In this document: in pieces, positions 35,893-45,355 of the stretch
How the letters are laid out: each line of letters begins with the position of its first letter
Position numbering within the stretch: position 1 is the stretch's first letter
Assembly: GCA_044341025.1 (NCBI GenBank)
Contig: JBIISM010000014.1
Coordinates: forward strand, 1 to 57,486
Direction: 5' to 3'
Source of the DNA: JABMMZ01 sp044341025
Lineage (GTDB): Bacteria; Bacteroidota; Bacteroidia; NS11-12g; UBA955
Length of the DNA stretch: 57,486 nt
Position numbers and translations under genes: made by a program
The notes under the pieces: generated by a model
Databases searched by the model: none
Seen by the model: only the letters and a program-made list of their open reading frames with translations
Told to the model about the DNA's origin: nothing

Positions 35893-37157
35893 TGGGAAAC
35901 ATGGTTATAAAAGCTGAAAACATTTCAAAGCAATACCGTTTGGGTTTGGTAGGAACCGGTACCTTGTCTCATGATTTTAAAAGATGGGTTTATAAAATGA
36001 GAGGCAAGGAAGACCCATATTTAAAAGTTGGGGAAATTAATGATAGGACACAAAAAGGAAACTCTGACTATGTTTGGGCATTAAAAGATATCAATTTTAG
36101 TATTGAACAAGGGGAAGTATTGGGTATTATTGGAAAGAATGGAGCAGGGAAAAGCACACTTTTAAAAATATTATCTAGGGTAACAACACCAACAACTGGA
36201 AGCATCGGCATCAAAGGAAGAATGGCGAGTTTGCTTGAAGTTGGAACGGGATTTCATCCAGAACTTACAGGTAGAGAGAATGTTTTTCTGAATGGCGCCA
36301 TAATGGGAATGAGCAAGTCAGAAATAAAAAGGAAATTTGATGAAATTGTTGATTTTTCTGGCGTTGAAAGGTATATTGACACACCTGTTAAAAGATATTC
36401 TTCAGGTATGTATGTCCGACTCGCTTTTGCCGTTGCCGCCCATTTGGAGCCTGAAATATTAATAGTAGATGAGGTGCTTGCTGTGGGAGATGCCGAGTTC
36501 CAAAAAAAATGCATTGGTAAGATGAAGGATGTGAGTCAAGAAGGGCGTACAGTAATATTTGTAAGTCATAATATAGACACTGTTAAAAGTTTATGTAAAA
36601 GGGGGGTTTTATTAAATAACGGAAGTATTTTAAAAGATGATAATATCAATGATGTTATTGATTTATATATAAAGAATCAAACAAGGGCTCAAGAAAGTTT
36701 TTATGAATTTAAAGTTGATAGTACTGAAAATTTGGATTGTTATCCTTTGAGTTTTAAAATTGAAAATAAGAATAATGAATTGGTATCAGAAATACCAGCT
36801 TATGAAAAGTTTACAATTATTATTAATGTATTTCTGAAAAAAGATATAGAACATTTTGTATGTGCAATTGGATTATGTACTAATTTAAATCTACCTCTTA
36901 GAACGCTCTGGAGTGTTCCAAAAGATTTAAAAAAAGGTGAACATGAAATTTGTTTTTATATGAATAATGTATTTCTTGAAACGGGTTCATATATTATAAA
37001 TTTAGGAATATCTACTTACGAGAGAACTCTATTTTCAAAAGAAAACTTCAATACACTTACGATTTCTGATATTTCATCAGATGATAAACCGGAAAATGTA
37101 TTAAGAATCAAAGGATCTGGAATTATTTTAAACACAGAACATATAGAAATAAAGTAG
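35892..37157 (+). CDS. wzt: Polysaccharide ABC transporter ATPase with C-terminal glycan-binding-like domain (Wzt type)
   Basis: A 421-residue ATPase. The nucleotide-binding domain (about 1-250) has Walker A GKNGAGKST, signature YSSGMYVRLAFAVAAH, Walker B ILIVDEVLAVGDAEFQKKC and the switch His in VSHNIDTV. About 150 extra residues follow (270-421), beta-rich and ending LRIKGSGIILNTEHIEI; this resembles the Wzt C-terminal domain that recognises a non-reducing-end cap in O9a-type systems. That suggests the exported glycan is terminated before export. The next gene encodes a methyltransferase, which could supply such a cap. Confidence 0.92.
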   Translation: MGNMVIKAENISKQYRLGLVGTGTLSHDFKRWVYKMRGKEDPYLKVGEINDRTQKGNSDYVWALKDINFSIEQGEVLGIIGKNGAGKSTLLKILSRVTTPTTGSIGIKGRMASLLEVGTGFHPELTGRENVFLNGAIMGMSKSEIKRKFDEIVDFSGVERYIDTPVKRYSSGMYVRLAFAVAAHLEPEILIVDEVLAVGDAEFQKKCIGKMKDVSQEGRTVIFVSHNIDTVKSLCKRGVLLNNGSILKDDNINDVIDLYIKNQTRAQESFYEFKVDSTENLDCYPLSFKIENKNNELVSEIPAYEKFTIIINVFLKKDIEHFVCAIGLCTNLNLPLRTLWSVPKDLKKGEHEICFYMNNVFLETGSYIINLGISTYERTLFSKENFNTLTISDISSDDKPENVLRIKGSGIILNTEHIEIK

Positions 37158-37159
37158 AA

Positions 37160-37924
37160 ATGAAATTAATAAATTATATTAAAAATGAAGTTAAAAACCA
37201 TCAAAAGAAATGGAGGCAGTTTAATGCTAAAAATTTTAAATATAAAGAAAAAGGATACAATATATCGTATGCCCAAAGTGGCGAAGATATAATAGTAGAA
37301 TTTATCTTTAAATATATTTTAAATCAACCTAAATTCACTTATTGTGACGTTGGTGCACATCACTCAACTTATATAAGCAACACAGCTTTGTTTTACAAAA
37401 AAGGAATGAATGGAATCTGTGTCGAACCAGATCCAACTTTATTTAACGAAATTCAAAAAAATAGATCTAAAGATATTTGTTTAAACTATGGAATTGGTTT
37501 TTCAAATGATATAAATCTTGAAGAAGAACTTGATTTTTTTATAATGTCAGCAAGGTCACTTAATACTTTTTCAAAAGAAGAAGCAGAAAGATTAGTTGCA
37601 CAAGGTGAATTTAGAATTTCAGAGGTAAAAAAAATAAAAACTATTAATATTAATAAATTATTTGAGAAATATTTTATACCGGATTTTTTATCAATAGATG
37701 TTGAAGGTATTGATTTTGAAATAATACAATCAATCAATTTTAATCTTAATAGACCAAAAGTAATTTGTGTTGAAACAGCAGAATTTTCTCCTGTGCCTCC
37801 TGGTATTAAGGTTTATGAATCGATTGATTTTCTAAAAGAAAAAGGATATATTTTTTATGCTGATACCTATAATAACAGTATTTTTTTAGATAATAATTAT
37901 CTTCAGAAACCGCATTATAAATGA
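37160..37924 (+). CDS. FkbM-family methyltransferase
   Basis: A 254-residue SAM-dependent O-methyltransferase of the FkbM family. The SAM motif is FTYCDVGAHHSTYISNTALF, followed by GICVEPDP and the late FLSIDVEGIDFEIIQSI motif characteristic of Methyltransf_21. It probably methylates a sugar of the glycan. Its position right after wzt suggests a terminal cap, an inference by analogy with other ABC-dependent O-antigen systems. It ends in a four-base overlap with the fucosyltransferase gene. Confidence 0.88.
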   Translation: MKLINYIKNEVKNHQKKWRQFNAKNFKYKEKGYNISYAQSGEDIIVEFIFKYILNQPKFTYCDVGAHHSTYISNTALFYKKGMNGICVEPDPTLFNEIQKNRSKDICLNYGIGFSNDINLEEELDFFIMSARSLNTFSKEEAERLVAQGEFRISEVKKIKTININKLFEKYFIPDFLSIDVEGIDFEIIQSINFNLNRPKVICVETAEFSPVPPGIKVYESIDFLKEKGYIFYADTYNNSIFLDNNYLQKPHYK

Positions 37925-38790
37925 TTATTGTCAAAATATACGGGGGTTTAGCCGGGCAAATGATGCAGTATGCATTTGCCAATTTTTTAGAGGTAAAAAA
38001 GAAAGAACAAGTTAAATTAGATATCTCATTTTACGGCGAGCAAAAACACAATATTTCATTCAGAAAATTTGAATTATTGAATTTAAACACTAGTTTCAGT
38101 ATTGCAACTGAAGATGATTACAAACAAATTTTTTCTGAAGTTAAATTTTCAGATAAAATACAATTTAAATTGTTTAACAAACCTGTAAAAAGCAATGTAA
38201 ATTTTATCGAATCAAAGCCATTTTGTTATGACTCTGAGGTATTGAATCAAAGTTACAAAATATATGATGGGTATTGGGTTAATAGCCAATATATGCCTTT
38301 TATTGAAAGCAAATTAAAAAAAGATTTCACACCTAGATATCCAATCAATCCTAAAAACAATGATTTATTGAATAGAATTGAGAGCTCTAATTCGGTATCT
38401 ATTCATTTTAGAAGAGGTGATTATTTAGTGCATGAAAACCATAATGTCATGAATGATGATTATTATTACAAGGCAATAGATTATATCAAAAGACATGTTT
38501 CTAATCCTCTTTTTTATGTATTTTCAGACGATATAGAATATATTAGAGCTACTTATGATATTTTAGGGGATGCAGTTTTTATCGATCACAATAAAGGAGA
38601 AGAAGCCTATTGGGATATTTTTTTGATGAGTAAATGCAAACACAACATAATTGCAAATAGTGGCTTCAGTTATTGGGGTGCTTGGTTAAACACCCATAGT
38701 AATGCCAATGTGATAGCTCCATCTACATGGATGCAGTCGGATAATAAAATTGTAGAAAACCTACTGTTACCAAATTGGTATATTATATAA
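37921..38790 (+). CDS. Family 11 glycosyltransferase (alpha-1,2-fucosyltransferase-like)
   Basis: A 289-residue GT11 enzyme. Signatures: the N-terminal VKIYGGLAGQMMQYAFANFL, the donor-binding SIHFRRGDYL (HxRRGDY motif), FYVFSDDIEY and the C-terminal NSGFSYWGAWLN. GT11 members transfer L-fucose from GDP-fucose in alpha-1,2 linkage. The N-terminal glycine loop reads GGLAGQ where most members have GGLGNQ, a small variation. GDP-fucose synthesis genes are not in the window. Confidence 0.9.
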   Translation: MIIVKIYGGLAGQMMQYAFANFLEVKKKEQVKLDISFYGEQKHNISFRKFELLNLNTSFSIATEDDYKQIFSEVKFSDKIQFKLFNKPVKSNVNFIESKPFCYDSEVLNQSYKIYDGYWVNSQYMPFIESKLKKDFTPRYPINPKNNDLLNRIESSNSVSIHFRRGDYLVHENHNVMNDDYYYKAIDYIKRHVSNPLFYVFSDDIEYIRATYDILGDAVFIDHNKGEEAYWDIFLMSKCKHNIIANSGFSYWGAWLNTHSNANVIAPSTWMQSDNKIVENLLLPNWYII

Positions 38791-38801
38791 AGTAAAAATA
38801 A

Positions 38802-40646
38802 ATGGAATTATATTTTGGAATGAACTTCGAAGGCCACGACACAGCACTATTCGTTTTAAATCCTCAAGAAAAGGATGTTTTTGCTATTTCCACTGAGCGC
38901 ATTACGCGCTATAAACATGATACAATATTTCCTTTACCTTCTATTGAGAAATATATTGAATATTCGGGAATTAACGCAGCAAAAGTTGAAAGAGTTATTT
39001 GTGGCAACTCTAAAGTGATGCAGCAGTCTTCTAGATCAAGACTGAACCATTATGAAAGAGAAATGTTTTTCAGAAATTTTTTTAAAGAAGATTTCCTCAA
39101 AGGCTATATACAAAAGAAAGCAAAATTTGAATCTAGTTCAAAATTAAATAGGTTCTGGAATTTATTTAAGAATAGAAAATATAGAACTTACCAGAATATA
39201 GAAAAATCTGTAGAAACAATTTTTCAAAAAGATTTACTGTTTAATACTTTAAAGAAATATTTTCCGAATGCACTTATTGAATTGAATTATATAGACCATG
39301 AAAAATGCCACGCAATTTCAAGTTATATTACATCACCTTTTCAAGGAGAAGCTTTATTGATAACCATGGATGGCCACGGTGATCATAATTGTTTTTCCAG
39401 AGCTTATATTGTCAAAGACAATCAATTAGTGCAAGTTAGCGAATCGATATCTCCAGATAAATTTATAAATTTTACAGGTAAGTATACCAAATACTGGGAC
39501 GAATGTTCAATAGGCGGTATGTATACATATTTTACTTGGAAACTCGGCTTCACACCAAATGCTGATGAGGGTAAAGTAGAAGCATTAGCAGCTTTTGGCA
39601 ATTATAAGAATGAAATTTACGATAAGCTGTGGCAGTGTTTTTCGATTTCAGAAAATGCTATAAATATTGGTATTCAAGTTCATAAAGAGGAGGTTGAAAT
39701 ATTGTTTAGTCAAGATGAATTTAATGAATTTATAAAGAAGTATAAAAAAGAGGATATTGCCGCTGCAATACAAAAATTCTTGGAAGAATTTATGCTTCAA
39801 TACATTAAAAAATTAATAGAAAAAACAGGCATTAAAAAACTGTGTTTTAGCGGTGGTGTATTTGCAAATGTAATTCTTAATTTAAGAGTTTTTGAAGAAC
39901 TAACTGATGAGTTGTATATAATTCCAGCAATGGCAGATGATGGAAGCGCTGAAGGAGCTTGTTATGCAGCATGTTTAAATGATGGAAATACATTGAATGA
40001 TTTAGCTTGGTTAAAACAAAAACACATGCCATATTTTGGAACAGCTTATTCTTCTATACAAGTCCACGAAGTATTAAAAAAGAATCCAAATGTAAATTAT
40101 ACCGATTTGCAAGATACTTGGCCAGAAAAAGCTGCAGAATTGGTTTCAGAAGGGAAAATTGGTGCAATTTTTTATGGTAAAATGGAATGGGGGCCTAGAG
40201 CACTAGGCAACAGAAGTATTGTAGCAGATTGTAGAAATCCTGAAATTACTAAGAAGATTAATGGTTCGATAAAAAATAGACCTTTATTCCAGCCTTTTTG
40301 TCCTTCGATATTGGAAGAGGATCGTGAAAGATTGTTTGAAAGATCTTACCCAAATAAACACATGACATGCGCTTTCAGAATGAAAACGGAATTCAGAGAT
40401 AAGATTCCTGCTTCTGTTCATATCGATGGTACAGGTAGAGCTCAATTTGTGGAGGAAACCGACAACCCAATGTATTACCGTTATCTAAAAGAACTAAAAC
40501 GCCTTACTGGTTTTGGCGTAAGCATTAATACGTCTTTCAACAAGCATGGACGCACCATTGTTGAAACACCTCAAGATGCAATCCGTGATTTTTTGGATAC
40601 CAATATGGATTTTGCAATTATTGAAGGATATTTAATAAGCCGATGA
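38802..40646 (+). CDS. Carbamoyltransferase (NodU/TobZ family)
   Basis: A 614-residue enzyme with an N-terminal Kae1-like domain and a C-terminal YrdC-like carbamoyl domain. Motifs: YFGMNFEGHDTALFV at the start, the metal-binding DHEKCHA, LLITMDGHGDH, FSGGVFANVILN and the C-terminal WGPRALGNRSIVADCR. The family uses carbamoyl phosphate and ATP to O-carbamoylate sugars (for example NodU on Nod factors and TobZ on tobramycin). Here it probably decorates a residue of the exported glycan. Its stop overlaps the FdtA-like gene by four bases. Confidence 0.92.
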   Translation: MELYFGMNFEGHDTALFVLNPQEKDVFAISTERITRYKHDTIFPLPSIEKYIEYSGINAAKVERVICGNSKVMQQSSRSRLNHYEREMFFRNFFKEDFLKGYIQKKAKFESSSKLNRFWNLFKNRKYRTYQNIEKSVETIFQKDLLFNTLKKYFPNALIELNYIDHEKCHAISSYITSPFQGEALLITMDGHGDHNCFSRAYIVKDNQLVQVSESISPDKFINFTGKYTKYWDECSIGGMYTYFTWKLGFTPNADEGKVEALAAFGNYKNEIYDKLWQCFSISENAINIGIQVHKEEVEILFSQDEFNEFIKKYKKEDIAAAIQKFLEEFMLQYIKKLIEKTGIKKLCFSGGVFANVILNLRVFEELTDELYIIPAMADDGSAEGACYAACLNDGNTLNDLAWLKQKHMPYFGTAYSSIQVHEVLKKNPNVNYTDLQDTWPEKAAELVSEGKIGAIFYGKMEWGPRALGNRSIVADCRNPEITKKINGSIKNRPLFQPFCPSILEEDRERLFERSYPNKHMTCAFRMKTEFRDKIPASVHIDGTGRAQFVEETDNPMYYRYLKELKRLTGFGVSINTSFNKHGRTIVETPQDAIRDFLDTNMDFAIIEGYLISR

Positions 40647-41044
40647 AAACACCACAAATAATTAATTTTAAAAAAATAGGAAAACCTTCTGAAGGGTATA
40701 TTTCAATTTTCCAAAATGGCGTTGAAATGCCCTTTGATATCAAACGTTGTTTTTGGACATATTATACACCACAAGCGATAATAAGAGGTCGGCACGCACA
40801 TTATGAAACAGAAATGATACTTATTGCTGCTGCAGGAAAGATTATTGTTCAAACAGAAATGCCCGGTGCAATTAAAAATGAATTTATTCTCGAAAATCCT
40901 GAACTTGGAATATTCATTCCAAAACTTTGTTGGCATACTATGCAGTATTCGCATAATGCAGTTCAATTGGTTTTGGTTTCTTCTGAATATTCTGAAAAGG
41001 ATTATATAAGAAGTTACGAAGATTTTAAAAAAATAAATCCATGA
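40643..41044 (+). CDS. fdtA: FdtA/QdtA-like sugar 3,4-ketoisomerase (cupin)
   Basis: A 133-residue cupin of the FdtA/QdtA/WxcM family, which isomerises dTDP-4-keto-6-deoxyglucose to the 3-keto form. RGRHAHYETEMILIAAAGK supplies the metal- and substrate-site histidines; IFIPKLCWHTMQYS and LVLVSSEYSEKDYIRSYEDF are typical. FdtA gives a galacto product and QdtA a gluco one, and I cannot tell them apart by eye. The following acetyltransferase and aminotransferase genes each overlap by four bases, completing the cassette. Confidence 0.88.
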   Translation: MKTPQIINFKKIGKPSEGYISIFQNGVEMPFDIKRCFWTYYTPQAIIRGRHAHYETEMILIAAAGKIIVQTEMPGAIKNEFILENPELGIFIPKLCWHTMQYSHNAVQLVLVSSEYSEKDYIRSYEDFKKINP

Positions 41045-41592
41045 TACATCCTCTTGCATACGTAAAGTCTACAAAAATTGGAAATAATACCAAAATTTGG
41101 CAGTTCGCGGTTATTCTTGAAAATGCTGTAATTGGCGATGATTGTAATATTAATTGCCATACATTTGTTGAGAATGATATACTAATAGGAAATAGGGTTA
41201 CTGTTAAAAGCGGCGTTTACTTATGGGATGGTATTCGGGTAGAGGACGATGTATTTATAGGCCCAAATTCAACTTTTGCAAATGATGCTTTTCCAAGATC
41301 TAAACAATATCCAGATACATTCCAAGAAACTATACTTAAAAAAGGCTGTAGTATAGGTGCAAATGCTACTATTTTAGGTGGAATTACAATTGGTGAATAT
41401 GCATTAATAGGAGCAGGAGCAGTTGTAACTAAAAACGTTTTACCATATGCACTTATGGCAGGTAATCCTGCTAAGCAAATTGCTTGGGTTAACGCGAATG
41501 GCGAAAAACTAAAACTAGTAGATGGTGTTTTATGTGATTCTATAGGCAACATTTACAAAGAAATTGATGGCCAATTAAAAGTGAATAAATGA
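41041..41592 (+). CDS. fdtC: Left-handed beta-helix sugar N-acetyltransferase (FdtC/WlbB-like)
   Basis: A 183-residue hexapeptide-repeat acetyltransferase. Imperfect (I/V/L)GxxxxI repeats run from KIGNNTKIWQF to IGAGAVVTKNVLPYAL, followed by AGNPAKQIAWV. Between them lies the FIGPNSTFANDAFPRSK loop carrying the Asn and Asp/His-type active-site environment of WlbB, FdtC and QdtC. It probably acetylates the 3-amino group of the dTDP-sugar made by its two neighbours. Confidence 0.87.
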   Translation: MIHPLAYVKSTKIGNNTKIWQFAVILENAVIGDDCNINCHTFVENDILIGNRVTVKSGVYLWDGIRVEDDVFIGPNSTFANDAFPRSKQYPDTFQETILKKGCSIGANATILGGITIGEYALIGAGAVVTKNVLPYALMAGNPAKQIAWVNANGEKLKLVDGVLCDSIGNIYKEIDGQLKVNK

Positions 41593-42698
41593 TTATCCCA
41601 TATTTAAATCTCAAACAATTAAATTTAAGTGATTCTGATGAATTAAAATCAGCGTTTGATGATGTATTGAACAGTGGTTGGTTTATATTAGGCAAGAAAC
41701 TAGAGGAGTTCGAAAACCAATATGCTAATTACAACAAAACAAAATATTGTGTCGGCCTTGCGAACGGACTAGATGCATTAATATTAGCATTAAAAGCACT
41801 TAATATCGGGGATGGCGATGAAGTAATCGTTCCTTCAAATACCTATATAGCCTCATGGTTGGCTGTATCTTGTGTTGGAGCTGTGCCAATACCCGTTGAA
41901 CCGAATTGGCTGACTTGTAATATCGACTCGGAACTAATAGAAGTGAAAATAAGCTCAAAAACAAAAGCCATTATGCCTGTTAATTTATATGGACAAGCGG
42001 CTGAGCTTCATAAAATCTCTGCTGTAGCTAAGAAACACAATTTATTTGTGCTTGAAGACAACGCTCAAGCACAAGGAGCTTTTTGCGAAGGCAAACTTAC
42101 AGGAACCTGGGGCGACATTAATGCTACAAGTTTCTATCCTGCAAAAAACCTTGGAGCCCTGGGAGATGCAGGAGCTATAACTACTAATGATGTAAACTTA
42201 TTTGATAAAGTAAAAGTCCTGCGCAATTATGGTTCAGAGAAAAAGTACTACAATGAAATAAAGGGTGTTAATTCTAGACTTGATGAATTGCAAGCAGCAT
42301 TTCTTACAATTAAACTAAAAAGTCTTAATCAGAATAATATTGAAAGACAGAAAATCGCTAAATTTTATGACAATGGACTTCAAGGAGTAGGGGATATTTT
42401 AATTCCTGTTAATGCAGTTAATTGCAATTCGGTTTACCATATATACCAAATAAGAACTAGTCAGAGAAATCAATTACAAGAATTTCTAAACCTAAAGGGA
42501 ATTGGTAACATTATTCATTATCCTGTTCCTTCTCATTTACAAAAGGCTTATAATGACTTAGGTTATGGTATTGGTGCTTTTCCCATCGCAGAAAAAATAG
42601 CAAGTACAACACTGAGTATTCCTTTGTATCCTGGTCTAACCCAAGACGAATCAGCGTATATAGTTGATACAATAAAATTATTTTTTAATGGTAGATAA
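41589..42698 (+). CDS. fdtB: DegT/DnrJ/EryC1 sugar aminotransferase (FdtB/QdtB-like)
   Basis: A 369-residue PLP enzyme of the sugar aminotransferase group. PYLNLKQLN at the start, GLANGLDALILALKAL, EDNAQAQGA and the PLP-lysine segment SFYPAKNLGALGDAGA (Lys in PAKN) are present. C-terminal SRLDELQAAFLTIKL and HYPVPSHLQKAY match enzymes aminating dTDP-3-keto-6-deoxyhexoses. With FdtA- and FdtC-like neighbours it should yield dTDP-Fuc3NAc or dTDP-Qui3NAc. It overlaps the following glycosyltransferase gene by 11 bases. Confidence 0.9.
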   Translation: MIIPYLNLKQLNLSDSDELKSAFDDVLNSGWFILGKKLEEFENQYANYNKTKYCVGLANGLDALILALKALNIGDGDEVIVPSNTYIASWLAVSCVGAVPIPVEPNWLTCNIDSELIEVKISSKTKAIMPVNLYGQAAELHKISAVAKKHNLFVLEDNAQAQGAFCEGKLTGTWGDINATSFYPAKNLGALGDAGAITTNDVNLFDKVKVLRNYGSEKKYYNEIKGVNSRLDELQAAFLTIKLKSLNQNNIERQKIAKFYDNGLQGVGDILIPVNAVNCNSVYHIYQIRTSQRNQLQEFLNLKGIGNIIHYPVPSHLQKAYNDLGYGIGAFPIAEKIASTTLSIPLYPGLTQDESAYIVDTIKLFFNGR

Positions 42699-44562
42699 GT
42701 CGCTTGTTAGCATAATAGCATTAAATTATAACCAATCAGATTTTTTGATTGAAAGCCTTGAGGCAATAGCTTTACAGTCTTATCAAAATATAGAACTCAT
42801 TATAACCGATGATTGCTCTACGGATGATTCAATTGAGAAAATTGATGCATGGGTAGAAAGGAATCCACAAACTCAAGTTATTAAGGTATACAACAAGATT
42901 AATCTTGGTTTATGTAAAACGCTTAATAAAGCTATTCATGTAAGTAAAGGATATTATATAAAACCAATAGCATGCGATGATATTCTGCTTCCAGAATATA
43001 TCGAAAAAGTTATTGCAGAGTTTAATAATGAGACAGATTTGATTTTTACAGACATGATTCTGATGAATGAAAAAGGAGTGATTAAGCATACATCAAATTA
43101 TAAGTATAATAGAGTTAATCCTGCTGATTACCTCAATAATTTTGAATCATTGTTAGAAGCTCAATACATAGCAGCTCCAACTATTATTTATAAACGAACC
43201 CTATTTGATCAATTAGAAGGATATGATGAATCATTAGCTTATGAGGATTGGGATTTTTTGTTAAAAGTCCAAAAGAAAACAAAGTTTTCCTTTGTCGACC
43301 AACCATTAGTAAAATATAGAGTGCATGACAAAAATATGCACAAAAGCCTGAGGAATAATGCAGCTTTTGTAGACTCTACAATCAGAATACTTTTGAGGGA
43401 AGTTGCCACATCTGAAAACCTTAAAATCAAGGAAAACCTATCTGCAGAAATATGCAAAATGTTAATGATAAATGAATTGGAAGGTTTAAGATATTTTGAG
43501 TTATTTAAAAATAGGTATCAAAGAATAAACACAACTGATCCAGTTATATCTGTATTAATAACATCTTATAATACTGCAGAGTTTATATTGCCATGTATTA
43601 CTACTATACTATTACAAACATACCAGAATATAGAAGTCATTATTATCGATGATGGTTCAACAGACAAAACATTAGAAATATTAGAAACAATAAAGGATAG
43701 TCGTTTAAAAGTTTTTGCATTTAGTAAGAATAAAGGTAGGGCAGAGGCACTGAATTACGGACTATCATTATGCACAGGCCAATACTTAGCATTGATGGAT
43801 TCTGACGACTTAGCATCACCCTTAAGGATTGAAAAACTATATGAACATTTACAGAAGAATCAATTAGATGCAGTCTCATCACAATTATACGAGTATAAAA
43901 ACAATAGTGATTATACAATTAGCAGTTTTCGAACGGATGAAAAAGCAATAAAAGTTACAATGCTTTTTTATAATGCTGTTCCACATGCAGCAACTTTATT
44001 TAAATTGGAAACAGTTAAAGCAATTTCATATAGAGAGGGATTTGATTATGCAGAGGATTATGATATGTTGGCAAGATATTCATTGCACTACAAACTTGGA
44101 ATGGTAAATGAGCCATTATACTTATATAGGAGAAGGGTTAATTCCGCAACTGGAATAACAAACCATGAAAAAGCCGAATTAAGTCAGAAAAAAATCGTCA
44201 ATGACCTTTTTGATCATGCGTTATTCAATATTACAAAACCGGAGCTTGATATACATTTTTACATGTTAAGAAGCATAAAAAACCCAATAATGACGGAGAG
44301 CAAGGAACTGATACAAATTAAATCATGGATCTATAAAATGATCAAAAAGAATAAACTTAGAAAAATTTTTGATGAAAAATCTTTAAAAAGAATTTTACTT
44401 AATAATTATTGGAGTGTTTTTTATTATGCGAATATTAAAAACCACAATATAAAGGCTGCTGTAAATATGTTTACATTGGAAGACATCAAACTGAGTATTC
44501 TTATATTTAAAGAAGGACTTAAAGCCGATCTTAAGAAACTAGTAGGAAACAACAATCAATAA
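42688..44562 (+). CDS. Bifunctional protein with two family 2 glycosyltransferase domains
   Basis: A 624-residue protein containing two complete GT2 domains in tandem. Domain 1 (about 1-250) has VSIIALNYNQSDFLIESLEAI, TDDCSTDDS and AYEDWDFLLK. Domain 2 (about 288-520) has VLITSYNTAEFILPCIT, IDDGSTDKTLEI and DSDDLASPLRIEKL. Both keep the DxD-like metal motif region, so both may be active, possibly making alternating linkages. It is cytoplasmic, with no membrane helix. Confidence 0.88.
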   Translation: MVDKSLVSIIALNYNQSDFLIESLEAIALQSYQNIELIITDDCSTDDSIEKIDAWVERNPQTQVIKVYNKINLGLCKTLNKAIHVSKGYYIKPIACDDILLPEYIEKVIAEFNNETDLIFTDMILMNEKGVIKHTSNYKYNRVNPADYLNNFESLLEAQYIAAPTIIYKRTLFDQLEGYDESLAYEDWDFLLKVQKKTKFSFVDQPLVKYRVHDKNMHKSLRNNAAFVDSTIRILLREVATSENLKIKENLSAEICKMLMINELEGLRYFELFKNRYQRINTTDPVISVLITSYNTAEFILPCITTILLQTYQNIEVIIIDDGSTDKTLEILETIKDSRLKVFAFSKNKGRAEALNYGLSLCTGQYLALMDSDDLASPLRIEKLYEHLQKNQLDAVSSQLYEYKNNSDYTISSFRTDEKAIKVTMLFYNAVPHAATLFKLETVKAISYREGFDYAEDYDMLARYSLHYKLGMVNEPLYLYRRRVNSATGITNHEKAELSQKKIVNDLFDHALFNITKPELDIHFYMLRSIKNPIMTESKELIQIKSWIYKMIKKNKLRKIFDEKSLKRILLNNYWSVFYYANIKNHNIKAAVNMFTLEDIKLSILIFKEGLKADLKKLVGNNNQ

Positions 44563-44568
44563 TAATAA

Positions 44569-45354
44569 TTGAAAAAACTGCCAATATCAGCTTTAGTTGT
44601 TTCATGCAATGAAGGGTATTTACTAGAAGATTGTTTGAAATCTTTGTCATTCTGTGATGAAATAGTAGGTGTAAATCTAGAATCCAATGATAATACTGAA
44701 GCATTATTTAAAAGATATGCAAATTCATATGAAAACTTGAGCAGAGTGCCATTAGTTGAGGAAATACATCCATTGGTTATTCCTTTATTAAAAAATGATT
44801 GGATAATACTTATAGATCCTGATGAAAGAATCTTAGAGCCATTGCAAAGTGACATAGAAAGAACTATAAGAAATGCACCAAATAATGCATGTACATATAG
44901 AGTTCCAATGATTAATTTTTTTAAAAACAGAAAATTAAAGGGAACAGTATATGGAGGCATTAAGTACGCAAGATTATTATATAAAAAAAGTGCAATTAAT
45001 GTAAGTGCCAATGTACATACTGGAATTCAAATGAAGGAAGGTTATGAACGATATAAAATAAAATTTACAGGGGAAAATTACGACAAACATTTATGGTGTA
45101 GTAGTTGGAAACAGTTGTTAGAAAAACATAAAAGATATATTTATGGTGAAGGCAAAAGCAGATATAATGCAGGGCTACACTATAATACTAAAGAAAAATA
45201 TAAAAGCAGTATAATTAAATTTTATTATTCATTTAAAACACTGAAAGGCTATAAAGATGGTTACACAGGTATTGTATTAAGTTTTTTAGCAGCTAGATAT
45301 GAGTTTTTAAGTTGGAATAGCCTAAGAAACTATATGAAGGAAATAAAAAAATAA
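44569..45354 (+). CDS. Family 2 glycosyltransferase (WaaE/KdtX-like)
   Basis: A 261-residue GT2 enzyme starting with a TTG codon. It begins ISALVVSCNEGYLLEDCLKSL, followed by FCDEIVGVNLESNDNTEAL, and has WIILIDPDERI with the DPDE metal motif of the WaaE/KdtX branch. The C-terminal half is basic and contains a Trp-rich DKHLWCSSWKQLLEKH helix. Starting six bases after the bifunctional glycosyltransferase stop, it is plainly part of the operon. Acceptor and donor are not inferable. Confidence 0.83.
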   Translation: MKKLPISALVVSCNEGYLLEDCLKSLSFCDEIVGVNLESNDNTEALFKRYANSYENLSRVPLVEEIHPLVIPLLKNDWIILIDPDERILEPLQSDIERTIRNAPNNACTYRVPMINFFKNRKLKGTVYGGIKYARLLYKKSAINVSANVHTGIQMKEGYERYKIKFTGENYDKHLWCSSWKQLLEKHKRYIYGEGKSRYNAGLHYNTKEKYKSSIIKFYYSFKTLKGYKDGYTGIVLSFLAARYEFLSWNSLRNYMKEIKK

Positions 45355-45355
45355 G

